Positions 1-8,937 are shown, counted from the stretch's first letter. The stretch: DNA of 64,000 nucleotides from Longilinea sp964536805 (GCA_964536805.1 CAZHYQ010000002.1:62001-126000); one strand, 5' to 3'. The notes: generated by a model not told the origin, from the sequence alone. Translations and numbers: made by a program.

Positions 1-706
1 TATAGCGCCGCTCCAACCATTGGCGTAGACCAATGCGGTACCATTTGGTGCCGTCCTGTTCCACAACATCGTAAACCTGTACGACTGTCTCGCGCCGCAA
101 GGTGACGCCGGTTTCAGGCGCTGCATATCCCGGGCCGCTGCGGACAGGACCCTGGTCCACGATCCAGCCAAAATTATTGCGCGGCGTGGCGCGAAATTCC
201 AGGCCTTGAAAACCCGAATACCGTGCCCGGGCAGCCCGCATCCATTCGCCGCTGGAAAGTTGTACAAAGGACTTCCCGTCCACATCTTCCCAGTTGATAT
301 AAGCAACGTAGCGCAGGAAACCCGGATCCAGGTAATGGGTCGCGTTGGTCTGAGCTACGGCATCGCTCAAGGTGGAATAAATCGGCGCAGGGTCGCTGTT
401 ATCCAAATTAATCTTGGCAAAACCGATATTTACTGTAACCAGGCTGGCATCAGGATGCAAAGCAGGCAGTGGGCGCAGCGGGATGGACAAACCCTGTTTG
501 TCCATTTCCGTAACCGTCTGCATAGGGCCTAATGGCAAGCAATTGCTGCCGGCCTGGGAATAGGCTTCCGGCAGGCATAATAGGTCACCCATGTAGGATT
601 CGGATCGATCCCCGGATTGCGCAGCAACCGGGCGAACCCAGAAGAACAATCCCACAACTGCCAGGATTGCACCCAGCATTATATTTTTAAGCGCGTTCAC
701 TTTCAT
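1..706 (-). CDS. Exported SH3-like / probable L,D-transpeptidase-type wall protein (3' part missing)
   Basis: The reading frame opens with ATG at 706 behind GGTAGAAGA and runs off the left edge after about 235 residues. It begins with a signal peptide (MKVNALKN, hydrophobic LGAILAVVGLFF, then a VAAQS cleavage region). The mature part has several cysteines near the start and ends at the window edge in an SH3-like stretch (KWYRIGLRQWLERRY). In Chloroflexota proteins known to me, this kind of segment precedes a YkuD L,D-transpeptidase domain. The catalytic domain itself would lie outside the window, so the transpeptidase role is inference. It is transcribed divergently from menA. Confidence 0.6.
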   Translation of the reverse strand, partial: MKVNALKNIMLGAILAVVGLFFWVRPVAAQSGDRSESYMGDLLCLPEAYSQAGSNCLPLGPMQTVTEMDKQGLSIPLRPLPALHPDASLVTVNIGFAKINLDNSDPAPIYSTLSDAVAQTNATHYLDPGFLRYVAYINWEDVDGKSFVQLSSGEWMRAARARYSGFQGLEFRATPRNNFGWIVDQGPVRSGPGYAAPETGVTLRRETVVQVYDVVEQDGTKWYRIGLRQWLERRY

Positions 707-955
707 TCTTCTACCTTTAGAGGTTTATTGCCTTGATAAAGCCGGTCCATTTTGTTTGGACTTTGACTGAATTTATTTCAAAACATATCTAGGATCATTT
801 TGCGTAGGCATTGTAACCCAATTCCACAAATCCTGCACATCATGCTCGTCCGCAAGCCATTCACAAAAAATTGTAAAGGACGCGCAAAGTCTGAGCGCGG
901 TGTGCGATGCTCAAAAGGGGCTATACTGTACAGGTAATTTATTCGAGCGCATATC

Positions 956-1870
956 ATGGAAAAACTCAACAAATCACAATCTAAATTACAAATCTGGCTT
1001 TTGGCGGCGCGCCCCCGTACCCTCCCCGCTGCAGCGGCACCGGTTATCGTCGGCACAGCAGTAGCTTATTATGAAAATGCTTTCCGTCTCCTGCCCGCAT
1101 TGGGCGCGTTAGCCGGGGCGCTGTTGCTTCAGATCGGCGCAAATCTGGCCAATGATGTATTTGACTTTCAAAAGGGAGCCGACAATTCCAAACGGATGGG
1201 GCCGGTGCGGGTGACTCAGGCGGGAATGCTTTCGCCCGCGGAGGTGAAAGCCGGCATGTGGCTGACCTTCGGGTTGGCCGCACTGATCGGGGTCTATCTC
1301 ACCCTGGTTTCCGGCTGGCCAGTGGTCGCCATTGGACTGGCTGCCATTGCAGCCGCCATCCTATATACTGGCGGGCCGTTCCCTTACGGCTATCGCGGGT
1401 TGGGAGAAGTTTTTGTCTTTCTGTTTTTCGGTCTGGCGGCTGTTGGCGGGACGTATTATGTACAAGCCAGCCGCATCACTTGGAGCGCAATCATCGCTTC
1501 AATACCGATGGGATTGCTGATTGTCGCCATTCTGGTGGTAAACAACTTGCGCGACCTTTCCACCGACCGCGCCAGTGGGAAAATGACACTGGCGGTGCGG
1601 CTGGGCGAACGCGGAACCCGCCAGGAGTATCTGCTGGTTGTGCTGGCTGCTTACCTGATTCCGCTGCTTTCAGCGCTTTCGAGAGTCAACTCTATATGGT
1701 TGCTGCTGCCATTCTTAACCCTCGCGAGGGCTGTCGATTTGATCCAGTTTGTTTTCCATAACGAAGGGAAACCACTTAATTACGCCCTGGGCCGCACCGG
1801 CCAGTTGGTGCTATTCTTTGGCCTGGCGTACGCCGCCGGCATCGTGCTTTCCCGTCTTTTGCCGCTCTAA
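956..1870 (+). CDS. menA: 1,4-dihydroxy-2-naphthoate polyprenyltransferase (UbiA family)
   Basis: A 304-residue integral membrane prenyltransferase that attaches a polyprenyl chain to 1,4-dihydroxy-2-naphthoate in menaquinone synthesis. Both aspartate-rich UbiA motifs are present: NDVFDFQKGAD near residue 67 and NNLRDLSTDRASGK near 198. The early AARPRTLPAA motif is typical of MenA. About eight hydrophobic segments cover the length. TATACT at 922-927 is a plausible -10, but no good -35 or Shine-Dalgarno is visible. No other men genes are nearby. Other UbiA specificities cannot be excluded, but the motif wording favours MenA. Confidence 0.88.
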   Translation: MEKLNKSQSKLQIWLLAARPRTLPAAAAPVIVGTAVAYYENAFRLLPALGALAGALLLQIGANLANDVFDFQKGADNSKRMGPVRVTQAGMLSPAEVKAGMWLTFGLAALIGVYLTLVSGWPVVAIGLAAIAAAILYTGGPFPYGYRGLGEVFVFLFFGLAAVGGTYYVQASRITWSAIIASIPMGLLIVAILVVNNLRDLSTDRASGKMTLAVRLGERGTRQEYLLVVLAAYLIPLLSALSRVNSIWLLLPFLTLARAVDLIQFVFHNEGKPLNYALGRTGQLVLFFGLAYAAGIVLSRLLPL

Positions 1871-1886
1871 AAAGGCAGGATAACGA

Positions 1887-1919
1887 ACAGGCGGGGCTTG
1901 ATCCCGCTTGTTTTTATTT
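1887..1919 (+). terminator. Rho-independent terminator after menA
   Basis: A nine-pair stem (ACAGGCGGG at 1887-1895, CCCGCTTGT at 1903-1911, one G-T pair) with a 7-base loop is followed by a T-rich tail. It lies between menA and the end of the convergent ABC permease gene. Confidence 0.8.
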
Positions 1920-1930
1920 CTGGAAGCAGT

Positions 1931-2674
1931 TTACGCGGGGGCCTTCCATGGGCACAAACGCCGCTCCAGCAAATCGACCCCGAAATATAACCCCAGCCCC
2001 AACAGGCTCATCAAAAGCACGCCGCCGTACAAGGCGGGATAATTAAACAACGTACTGCCATTCAAATAGATGTAATAGCCCAATCCGCGTTGGGTGGCGA
2101 ACAGTTCAGCCACGTATAATACCGCCACCGCAGTACCTACCGACTGTCGCAGTGCGGTCAGCACGGCTGGCAGGCTGGCAGGCAAATAGACAAACCGGAA
2201 TAATGCCCGCCTTCCTGCTCCCAGGCTGCGAACGCTCTGAATCAACTCAGGCCGCAGGCTGGCGGCCGAATCGCGGACCAACACCAGAATTTGAAAAAAT
2301 AGTATCAGGAAAATGATGATGATCTTCGGCAAATCGCCAATTCCAAAGAAAAGCAGGATGATGGGGACCAGCACAACCTTAGGAACCGGATATAGCAGAT
2401 AAATGACGGGAGAAAACAAGTTGTTAAGGCGTTTCGATTGCCCCAATACCAGCCCTGCCGGTGCCGCCGTAATAACAGCCAGCAAGGTACTGGCCAGCAC
2501 GCGCCACAGGCTGGCGAGAAAATGAACCGTGAGGTTACCGCTCCACAGTTCCCGGAATAAAGTTGCCAGCACAGCCAACGGTGATGGCAGGATGGGCCGG
2601 TTGACCAGAATTGCCAGCAGGTACCAAAGAATAAAAAGCACCGCGGTGGCGAGCAGCAGGTCGCGCCGTTTCAC
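1931..2674 (-). CDS. ABC transporter permease, SsuC/TauC/ThiX-like
   Basis: A 247-residue inner-membrane permease of the nitrate/sulfonate/HMP importer type, with about six hydrophobic segments. The EAA-type loop is seen as SLGAGRRALFRFVYLPASLP in the C-terminal half. I chose the GTG at 2674 because it overlaps the upstream ATPase stop as GTGA, the usual sign of translational coupling; a longer frame to 2707 would run well into the ATPase gene. It is last in an importer operon read from the substrate-binding protein through the ATPase to the permease. The substrate is not evident. Confidence 0.85.
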   Translation of the reverse strand: MKRRDLLLATAVLFILWYLLAILVNRPILPSPLAVLATLFRELWSGNLTVHFLASLWRVLASTLLAVITAAPAGLVLGQSKRLNNLFSPVIYLLYPVPKVVLVPIILLFFGIGDLPKIIIIFLILFFQILVLVRDSAASLRPELIQSVRSLGAGRRALFRFVYLPASLPAVLTALRQSVGTAVAVLYVAELFATQRGLGYYIYLNGSTLFNYPALYGGVLLMSLLGLGLYFGVDLLERRLCPWKAPA

Positions 2675-3432
2675 GCTTCCTCCAATCGCTCGCGCAGCAT
2701 GCGGCAAACGCGGGCATAGCCTTCGCTTTCGCGGAACGTCGCATCCGCCGCGCCAGGGTTTTCGATCACCTGCGCTGCCCGATTCGGTACCTTTCCCAAC
2801 AATAAGATCCGTTGACCCAAAACGGCAGCTTCTTCGATGGAATGGGTCACAATCACCAGCGTCAAAGCCTGTTCAGCCCACAATTCCAACATCAGGCGCT
2901 GCAAGCCCTCGCGGGTGGGCGCATCCAAAGAAGAAAATGGCTCATCCATTAAGAGCAAATCCGGCTGCAAAGCCAGGGTGCGCGCGATGGCTGTGCGTTG
3001 CCGCTGCCCGCCGGAAATCTGCCCGGGGTATTTCTCCGCAACTGTCAAAAGCCCAAGCCGGTCCAGCCAGGAATCAACATTCATGGAAGAAGTGGATTTC
3101 AGAGGAGCGTGGGTACCGTCGGGACCGTAAAAATTGCGGACGCGCAAGCCAAGATCAGCGTTTGCTCTGACCGTCGCCCAGGGCAGCAGGCCGTAATCCT
3201 GAATGATCAAGCCTGTTTGCGGGCGGGGCCGGGTCAGGTTTGTGCCGTCAATTACCACCCGACCAGATTGTACAAAATACAGCCCCGCCAGTAAACCCAG
3301 CAAAGTGCTTTTACCGCAGCCTGAAGCGCCCAACACGGCCCAGGCTTCGCCCCGCCCAACCTGCCAGGAAAAATCCTGGAAGATGGGCGGCGCGCTCGGA
3401 TAGCCAAAGGTGATGCAATCCAGATTGATCAT
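2671..3432 (-). CDS. ABC transporter ATP-binding protein, SsuB/TauB-like
   Basis: A 253-residue ABC ATPase with every core motif intact: Walker A GASGCGKST near residue 35, Q-loop QDYGLLPW near 78, signature SGGQRQR near 140, Walker B LLLMDEPF near 160 and the H-loop TH near 197. It should energise import through the neighbouring permease for ligand delivered by the lipoprotein encoded at 3494-4459. It belongs to the NitT/TauT-like group by motif wording and by operon composition. The stop overlaps the permease start by four bases. Confidence 0.9.
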   Translation of the reverse strand: MINLDCITFGYPSAPPIFQDFSWQVGRGEAWAVLGASGCGKSTLLGLLAGLYFVQSGRVVIDGTNLTRPRPQTGLIIQDYGLLPWATVRANADLGLRVRNFYGPDGTHAPLKSTSSMNVDSWLDRLGLLTVAEKYPGQISGGQRQRTAIARTLALQPDLLLMDEPFSSLDAPTREGLQRLMLELWAEQALTLVIVTHSIEEAAVLGQRILLLGKVPNRAAQVIENPGAADATFRESEGYARVCRMLRERLEEA

Positions 3433-3493
3433 GGAATCTCGTTGGGCAAACCAGGGTGGGTGGCACCAGTCATCCGGGGCATTCTAATGGTCC

Positions 3494-4459
3494 CTATTTG
3501 GGCAGGAACTGCCCGGTGACGCAATCGGCATAGCTTACATCTTTAGTGAGCAGTCCCTTTTCCTTTGCCCAGGAAAGCATATCAGTAAACTGCGCTTCGC
3601 TGGGCACGCCAGCCGTGGCAAAGGGTGGCACCTGGAAACTCTCTAACAGCGGAGCAGGAACAAGGTTTTGTTCAGATAGAAGGGTGGTCCAGCGTGAACC
3701 GTCGGCATTGATCAGTTGCACAGCCTCTTCCCAGGCAGCCAGAAAATTTTTCACCGCAGCCGGGTTGGCATCCAGAAATGCCTTTCTGAAGGACAGGGTT
3801 GAAAAACTGTATTCGGGATGGCGCGAATCCTCCAGGACCACCACCGCGCCTTGCTTCACTGCCAGTGTTGAGAGCGGATCGGGCAGCATGGCGGCTTTGA
3901 GTTGGCCGCTGCCGAGCAACGCCATGCGGTCGGAAATGCTGGGCACGGATGTGGTTTGAATTTCATCTTTGCTAAATCCCTCGGCCTGAAGCAGCCGTTC
4001 CGTCAGGTAGGCAATGATTGTCCCATCGGAAACGCCAACAGGAACGCCTTTCAACTGCTCGACAGAGCCAATGCCAGATTCTTTCGCGGCCAGGATGCGA
4101 AAAACCGGGGCCGAACTGGTGGCAGTGCGGGCATAACGCACCGATTGGATTTGAATTGAATCCTTGTTGGCAAACATGGTTGAGAGCACTTCGTTGACCA
4201 TGGCGTCCGCCTGGCTGGAGGCAATTAACTGATCGCGTTCGGGGGCTGAAGCCACCGGGATAATTTCAACTTTTACACTGTGCTTCTCGAATAGACCTTC
4301 CTGCTGTGCCACAAACAGCGGCAACGTATCCAACACCGGAATTCTTGCCACGCGCACGGTGTTGGTAGCATCCCTCGCAGCGGACTGACACGCAGTCAAC
4401 AGGACGCTCATAACAAGCAAAATTGCGGTCAAACCGTTACCAACATTTCGCCGAGTCAT
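3494..4459 (-). CDS. ABC transporter substrate-binding lipoprotein (NMT1/SsuA-like)
   Basis: A 321-residue periplasmic-binding-type protein with a lipoprotein signal peptide (VMSVLLTACQS, lipobox LTAC). The mature domain starts with the typical strand VRVARIPVLDTLPLFVAQQEG, followed by GLF and an EQLKGVPVGVSDGTI segment, which is standard for the NMT1/SsuA/ThiY fold. A very strong Shine-Dalgarno GAGGAGG lies upstream of the ATG. It is the first gene of the importer operon and has its own promoter at 4503-4533. Sulfonate, thiamine-precursor or another small organic ligand are all possible. Confidence 0.85.
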   Translation of the reverse strand: MTRRNVGNGLTAILLVMSVLLTACQSAARDATNTVRVARIPVLDTLPLFVAQQEGLFEKHSVKVEIIPVASAPERDQLIASSQADAMVNEVLSTMFANKDSIQIQSVRYARTATSSAPVFRILAAKESGIGSVEQLKGVPVGVSDGTIIAYLTERLLQAEGFSKDEIQTTSVPSISDRMALLGSGQLKAAMLPDPLSTLAVKQGAVVVLEDSRHPEYSFSTLSFRKAFLDANPAAVKNFLAAWEEAVQLINADGSRWTTLLSEQNLVPAPLLESFQVPPFATAGVPSEAQFTDMLSWAKEKGLLTKDVSYADCVTGQFLPK

Positions 4460-4502
4460 TTGTCTTCCTCCTCAAATGGTTTTACCCAACCCTCTATGCG
4501 TC

Positions 4503-4533
4503 ATTATAATCTGTCCGCCATTTATTCTGACAA
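4503..4533 (-). promoter_or_regulatory. Promoter of the ABC importer operon
   Basis: On the minus strand TTGTCA (4528-4533) and a perfect TATAAT (4503-4508) are separated by 19 bases, about 44 bases before the lipoprotein start. The spacer is longer than ideal. It is divergent from the promoter at 4592-4620. Confidence 0.55.
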
Positions 4534-4591
4534 TCCGCGCTGGATGCTTTTCAATCTCTTTACAAACGCCCCCGAGTATGCCGCGCTTTGC

Positions 4592-4620
4592 TTGACACGC
4601 CTTAACCCCTGTGCTAAATT
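4592..4620 (+). promoter_or_regulatory. Sigma-70-type promoter of the Roadblock/V4R genes
   Basis: A perfect TTGACA at 4592-4597 and TAAATT at 4615-4620 are separated by 17 bases, about 70 bases before the TTG start at 4691. Confidence 0.75.
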
Positions 4621-4690
4621 TGTCTGAGGCTTTCCAGCAAAGATAAAAAATCAAAAATACAGAATCATCCCAACATTAAGGAGTGCAGCC

Positions 4691-5062
4691 TTGACAAAGA
4701 ACCGCAATCAATTAATGGTTGAGCGCATGCGCGAGTTGCAAGTATCCTCGCCGGATATCGAAGCCAGCGCGGTTGTCAGTGTTGACGGTTTGATCATCGC
4801 TTCGGCACTCCCGGACGGCGTGGAAGAAGACCGCGTCTCGGCCATGTCGGCGGCAATGCTTTCATTAGGCGAACGCATTGCCACCGAATTGGGCCGCGGT
4901 TCTCTCGAACAAGTGTATATCAAGGGCATTAGCGGTTATGTTGTTTTGATGGCAGTCGGCGAGGATGCAGTACTGACTGCCCTGGCCAGCGAACAGGCGA
5001 AACTTGGATTGATTTTTCTGGATATGCGGCGCGCGGCTGAAGATTTGCTAAAACTCATCTAA
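4691..5062 (+). CDS. Roadblock/LC7-domain protein
   Basis: A 123-residue Roadblock/LC7 domain protein. Visible features are the opening helix NQLMVERMRELQ, the SAVVSVDGLIIASALP strand pair, and the AAMLSLGERIATELGRG helix before a second sheet (VYIKGISGYVVLMAVG). Bacterial members act as dimeric platforms, often for small MglA-type GTPases, but no such GTPase is nearby. The TTG start follows AAGGAG at a good distance. A V4R-domain gene begins 12 bases downstream, so the two are very likely cotranscribed and may work together. Confidence 0.88.
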   Translation: MTKNRNQLMVERMRELQVSSPDIEASAVVSVDGLIIASALPDGVEEDRVSAMSAAMLSLGERIATELGRGSLEQVYIKGISGYVVLMAVGEDAVLTALASEQAKLGLIFLDMRRAAEDLLKLI

Positions 5063-5074
5063 GGCGGTCATTTC

Positions 5075-5707
5075 ATGCAACCAATTCCCCAAAGTGGTTT
5101 GTATTATCCAAACAAATTTGGGCGAATATTAATTCAATCGCTGGAAAGCGTCATGGGACGCAACGGGGTGAATTCCATTCTCAACCTGGCCAATTTGCCT
5201 GGCCGGATGGAGAACCTCCCACAGGATGATTACGAGAAGCAATTTGATTTTGCGGAACTGTCATCCATTCTTGCGGCATTGGAAGAGGTCTACGGCCTTC
5301 GCGGCGGCCGCGGATTGGCATTACGGGCTGGAAACGACACCTTCAGCAGTGGTTTGCGGGACTATGGCGCTCTGGCCGGAATCAGCAATCCGGTTTTCAA
5401 AAGCTTGCCCCAACAGGTCAAATTACGGGTTGGCCTGCCGGCACTTGCAAGGATTCTTAACCAATTGAGCGATCAATTTTCGACGGTGGAAGAGAAAGAT
5501 GATCGGTTGTACTTTAGCGTCCAACGCTGCCCGGCATGCCACGACCGCCAGGCCGAGAGTCCTGAATGCGCCTATATCCTGGGTTTGTTGCAGGAAGGTC
5601 TCAAGTGGATTACCGATGGCGACAAATTTCGGGTGACGGAAACAGAATGCATTGCAAAGGGAGATCCCGCCTGCGTGTTTGAAATCGATAAAAAACCGGA
5701 AGATTAA
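5075..5707 (+). CDS. V4R (4-vinyl reductase-like) domain protein
   Basis: A 210-residue protein whose C-terminal half is a V4R domain, a small-molecule-binding fold found in hydrocarbon sensors and in the bacteriochlorophyll protein BchJ. The marks are the cysteine-rich stretch QRCPACHDRQAESPECAYI (about residues 149-167), the GLLQEGLKWITDG helix and the ending TECIAKGDPACVFEI. The N-terminal half is helical and probably dimerising. It is cotranscribed with the Roadblock gene 12 bases upstream. The ligand is unknown; the cysteines could bind a metal. Confidence 0.8.
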   Translation: MQPIPQSGLYYPNKFGRILIQSLESVMGRNGVNSILNLANLPGRMENLPQDDYEKQFDFAELSSILAALEEVYGLRGGRGLALRAGNDTFSSGLRDYGALAGISNPVFKSLPQQVKLRVGLPALARILNQLSDQFSTVEEKDDRLYFSVQRCPACHDRQAESPECAYILGLLQEGLKWITDGDKFRVTETECIAKGDPACVFEIDKKPED

Positions 5708-5883
5708 CTATATCATTCATCACAGTCCAGGTTTTGGCATGCAGAACCCTGGGTACCTGCACTTTAGACGCCAACTGGTGCAAAGGTTGCAGCTTATCAA
5801 TCAGTATTTCACTCAAATAGAAGTTGCTAATAACTTGATTTCGATGAACCATCGCTACGAATTCGCATCTCATTGAGGCATTA

Positions 5884-6621
5884 ATGAAAACCATCATCAT
5901 CATCCCCACATTCAACGAAGCAGAGAATCTGCCAAAACTGGTGTCGGCAATCTTTGCCCTCCCCGAACCCTCGCTTGGACTGCTAATCGTCGATGACAAC
6001 AGCCCTGACGGCACTGGCAAAATTGCCGACCAATTATCCATCGATACCGGCGGGCGCGTACAGGTATTGCACCGCGCCGGCAAACTCGGGCTCGGCAGCG
6101 CCTATCTCCAGGGGTTCAAACGGTGTGTCGAATTGGGTGCCGAAGCCATCGGCCAGATGGATGCTGATTTTTCACACCCTGTTGAAAAAATTCCCGAGAT
6201 GATGGAAACCCTTTCACGGTGCGATGTGGTCATCGGCTCGCGATATGTTACTGGCGGTAAATTGGACGAGCGCTGGCCTTTTTGGCGCAAGGGACTATCA
6301 GCCTTCGGCAATTTCTATGCGCGTACCATTCTTGGGCTGTCAATCCGCGATACAACCGGGGGCTTTCGCCTGTGGCGGCGTGAAACGCTCCTGTCCATGC
6401 CGCTCGAACGCGTGCGCTCGAATGGTTACGTCTTCCAGGTCGAACTGGCCTACATCGCCACCCGTCTGGGCTTTAAATTCCAGGAAATCCCCATTTATTT
6501 TGCCGACCGCCGCTGGGGTCAATCGAAAATGTCGCTTCGCATCCAGGCTGAAGCCGCCCTGCGTGTCTGGCAACTCCCCGGCATGTACACCGATTTGAGG
6601 AAGAAAGTCTCATTGTCCTAA
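5884..6621 (+). CDS. Polyprenol monophosphomannose synthase-like glycosyltransferase (GT2)
   Basis: A 245-residue GT-A fold glycosyltransferase of the DPM1 type, which would transfer a sugar from a nucleotide donor to polyprenyl phosphate at the membrane. The family markers are IIIPTFNEAENL at residues 4-15, LLIVDDNSPDGTG near 32-44, the metal-binding QMDADFSHP near 93-101, and GSRYVTGG near 118. There is no C-terminal membrane domain, as in soluble DPM1 proteins. GAGGCATTA lies just before the ATG. The last 12 bases overlap the convergent rsmA gene. Confidence 0.85.
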   Translation: MKTIIIIPTFNEAENLPKLVSAIFALPEPSLGLLIVDDNSPDGTGKIADQLSIDTGGRVQVLHRAGKLGLGSAYLQGFKRCVELGAEAIGQMDADFSHPVEKIPEMMETLSRCDVVIGSRYVTGGKLDERWPFWRKGLSAFGNFYARTILGLSIRDTTGGFRLWRRETLLSMPLERVRSNGYVFQVELAYIATRLGFKFQEIPIYFADRRWGQSKMSLRIQAEAALRVWQLPGMYTDLRKKVSLS

Positions 6622-7476
6622 TTCCAACTGACTTATTTTTTCCGCGGCGCGATAAGCCAGAATTAATTTTCCCCACTCTTCAATGCTCACTGTTTCTGCC
6701 CGGCGCATCGGGTCGATTCCGGCGGTGGTTAACATTTGAACCGCTTTTTCAGGCGGCCAGTGCAAACCGGCTGAAAGCGTATTTCGCAACGTTTTTCTTT
6801 TTTGCGCAAAAGCCACCTTTGCCAGGTGAAAAAAAATTTCCAACCGGTCCACTGAAATCCGCGGATGCGGGTAGAGATCGACCCGCAGCACGGTTGAATC
6901 GACCTTTGGCGGCGGATAAAATGCGCCAGCCGGAATGTGCGCGACCGCTCGCGGTTCGCCATAAACCTGTACGCTGAGTGCCAGCATGCTGAGATCGCCG
7001 GGTTTGGCGCAAATTCGGGCGGCCACTTCCTTTTGCATGGTCAGCACCAGGCGGGATGGCTGTACCGGCGCTTCCAGCAGGTGACGGATGACCGCCGAGG
7101 TGATGTAGTAGGGAATATTCGCCACCACCAGGTAGCCCGGATCGCTGATCAAGGAACCGATGTCCTGCTTCAAAATATCGCCGTGAACAATGGTCACATT
7201 GTTTACACCAGACAGCACTTCCTGCAAGGGTGGAATCAGGTTGGCGTCCAGTTCGACAGCCACCACATGCCGAGCCGCCCGGGCCAGGTAACGCGTCAGA
7301 CTGCCCAACCCAGGGCCAATTTCCAGCACGCTGGCTTGCGGCGGAATCTCCGCTACCGCGACAACCTTTTCCAGGGCAGATGCATCCAGCAAAAAATTTT
7401 GGCCCAGGCTTTTTTTGGCAGCAAGGTTGTATTTGCGCAGAAGCGCCGGGATCGATAGATCTGGCAAGCCGGTCAC
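6610..7476 (-). CDS. rsmA: 16S rRNA (adenine(1518)-N(6)/adenine(1519)-N(6))-dimethyltransferase
   Basis: A 288-residue KsgA/RsmA methyltransferase that dimethylates two adjacent adenines in the 3' terminal hairpin of 16S rRNA. It has the diagnostic KKSLGQNFLLD (about 21-31), the SAM-binding EIGPGLGSLTRYL (about 52), and the catalytic NIPYYITS motif near 119. The start is GTG at 7476, overlapping the upstream stop as GTGA, so it is translationally coupled to the 3D-domain gene. Its 3' end overlaps the convergent glycosyltransferase by 12 bases. Confidence 0.95.
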   Translation of the reverse strand: MTGLPDLSIPALLRKYNLAAKKSLGQNFLLDASALEKVVAVAEIPPQASVLEIGPGLGSLTRYLARAARHVVAVELDANLIPPLQEVLSGVNNVTIVHGDILKQDIGSLISDPGYLVVANIPYYITSAVIRHLLEAPVQPSRLVLTMQKEVAARICAKPGDLSMLALSVQVYGEPRAVAHIPAGAFYPPPKVDSTVLRVDLYPHPRISVDRLEIFFHLAKVAFAQKRKTLRNTLSAGLHWPPEKAVQMLTTAGIDPMRRAETVSIEEWGKLILAYRAAEKISQLELGQ

Positions 7477-8855
7477 GGAAGCCTCACCGGCACATAGGCT
7501 GGCACCGGCGCCAGAAAATACAAGGTGACGTATTGCGACCAGGGCACATAATCGTCGTCGCCGTAAGCCACGTCAATCCAGTATCCCGTCATACCGCCTG
7601 TATCAGCCACCACTGCGAGGCCGTAACCAGGAACATAGACCCGCGCACCTACCAACAGCCCGTACCAAGCCCGCGGAACGGCAATGACGCCCTTCTGAAC
7701 CTTCATTCCGCTTGAAGTGCCGGTATAGCAGCGGTCTCCGCCGGACCGGCAGGGCGAATAGGAGGTTACATAGACATTTACAGCCCGGTAATATTCCAGG
7801 TTGCCTGCTTCGGTTTGAACCGTTTTCAAATCAATCTTCGTGCCCAGCCCGACGATTTGTTCCCTGGCTTCCTGTGCCACCCACTCGCCGTCTGAATGGC
7901 GCGAAATCTCCTGACCATCTTCAAAGCGCACCCGCTCACGCGAAACCGTTATCCCTAAGATGCCGGGTTTTATGACATCCTTTTGGTCAAGCGCCACCTG
8001 ATCTGAATTTTCATATTTCACAGTAAAAGGAGTGAAAGTCTGGTTGATCACCAGTTCTTCTCTCACGCGGACCACTTTCAAATTACCGTCCTCAGGAATG
8101 GTTTGATCAGCCGCCGGCAGGCTGTAATCCAGACCCTGTAAGGAAATCCCGGCCTCCGCCAGCGCACCGCCCACATTTCCGGCGGCGCTGCGGGCTTGCA
8201 CGGTTTGCCCATCGGCCTGTATGGAGATTAAAACTGCGCGACGCAGGTCAGCTTTGAGCGGCCCTGTCAACGGCGTTTGAGGTTCGGGGGTCAGGCGGTC
8301 GGCTGGCGCTAGCAAAATTCCGGCCTCCGCGAGAGCCTCGCCCAGCGTTGCGGCACTCGATAGAATTGTTTGAGTCTTTTCACCAATCTGCAAATCAATC
8401 GTTTGAGCGCGTCGGATGACCAATGCCAGATCAGCGCCAAGCGCCAGTTCCTGGTGAAGGGTTACCTGTTCGCCGTTGGCCCAAAGGCGGTCTTCGGGTT
8501 CCAGTTGCACAGCGGCGTCAGCCAGCAATTCAGCGGCTGTTTGGTCAGCAGATACCATCCGGCTGGTTTCGCCGTCTGGCAATTCCAGAATGTTCACCAC
8601 GCGAGAGCGGCGGATGGTTATCTTTTGGCCATTTTTCAACCAGGCGGTTTTTGGCGGCTGCAACACATCGCGTTCATCCAGAGGTATTCCAGCCGCCCTC
8701 AACGCGCTTCCAACCGTAAGCGCACGAATGCGGGTGGATTGCTCCTGCCCGTTAATCACGAATTGTACTGTTCGCGGAACTCCCAGGAGAAGAAACAGGG
8801 CAATTACCAGCGCCAGGCCGGAAAACACGAAAATAATCTTCGTTTTAAGACTCAT
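7473..8855 (-). CDS. DUF348/G5/3D-domain exported cell-wall protein
   Basis: A 460-residue membrane-anchored or secreted protein. One hydrophobic segment (FVFSGLALVIALFLLLGV) is followed by three ubiquitin-like DUF348 repeats (about 30-80, 90-140 and 150-240), a G5 domain (about 255-335, containing VREELVINQTF and YENSD), and a C-terminal 3D domain (VYVTSYSPC near 352, VADTGGMTGYWIDVAYGDD near 420). The aspartate-rich C-terminal motif is that of MltA/3D folds in resuscitation-promoting wall hydrolases, so a role in peptidoglycan cleavage is likely. It is coupled to rsmA, an arrangement also found for such genes in Gram-positive bacteria. Confidence 0.85.
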   Translation of the reverse strand: MSLKTKIIFVFSGLALVIALFLLLGVPRTVQFVINGQEQSTRIRALTVGSALRAAGIPLDERDVLQPPKTAWLKNGQKITIRRSRVVNILELPDGETSRMVSADQTAAELLADAAVQLEPEDRLWANGEQVTLHQELALGADLALVIRRAQTIDLQIGEKTQTILSSAATLGEALAEAGILLAPADRLTPEPQTPLTGPLKADLRRAVLISIQADGQTVQARSAAGNVGGALAEAGISLQGLDYSLPAADQTIPEDGNLKVVRVREELVINQTFTPFTVKYENSDQVALDQKDVIKPGILGITVSRERVRFEDGQEISRHSDGEWVAQEAREQIVGLGTKIDLKTVQTEAGNLEYYRAVNVYVTSYSPCRSGGDRCYTGTSSGMKVQKGVIAVPRAWYGLLVGARVYVPGYGLAVVADTGGMTGYWIDVAYGDDDYVPWSQYVTLYFLAPVPAYVPVRLP

Positions 8856-8901
8856 CTACGCGGCATTGTAACAGAATAATCAATTTCGTGTCTACGGGGG
8901 T

Positions 8902-8933
8902 GAAAACAAAAACGCCCCGTTTGACGGGACGTT
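8902..8933 (-). terminator. Terminator after tRNA-Phe
   Basis: A 10-base stem (8911-8920 with 8924-8933, one mismatch) closed by a 3-base loop is followed on the minus strand by TTTGTTTT. It starts five bases after the tRNA 3' end. Confidence 0.8.
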
Positions 8934-8937
8934 TGTG

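Noticed and set aside
2529..3170. Long open frame antisense to the ABC permease and ATPase genes
   Set aside because: Its sequence is the shadow of two well-supported genes on the other strand, with Arg/Pro/Ser-rich composition.
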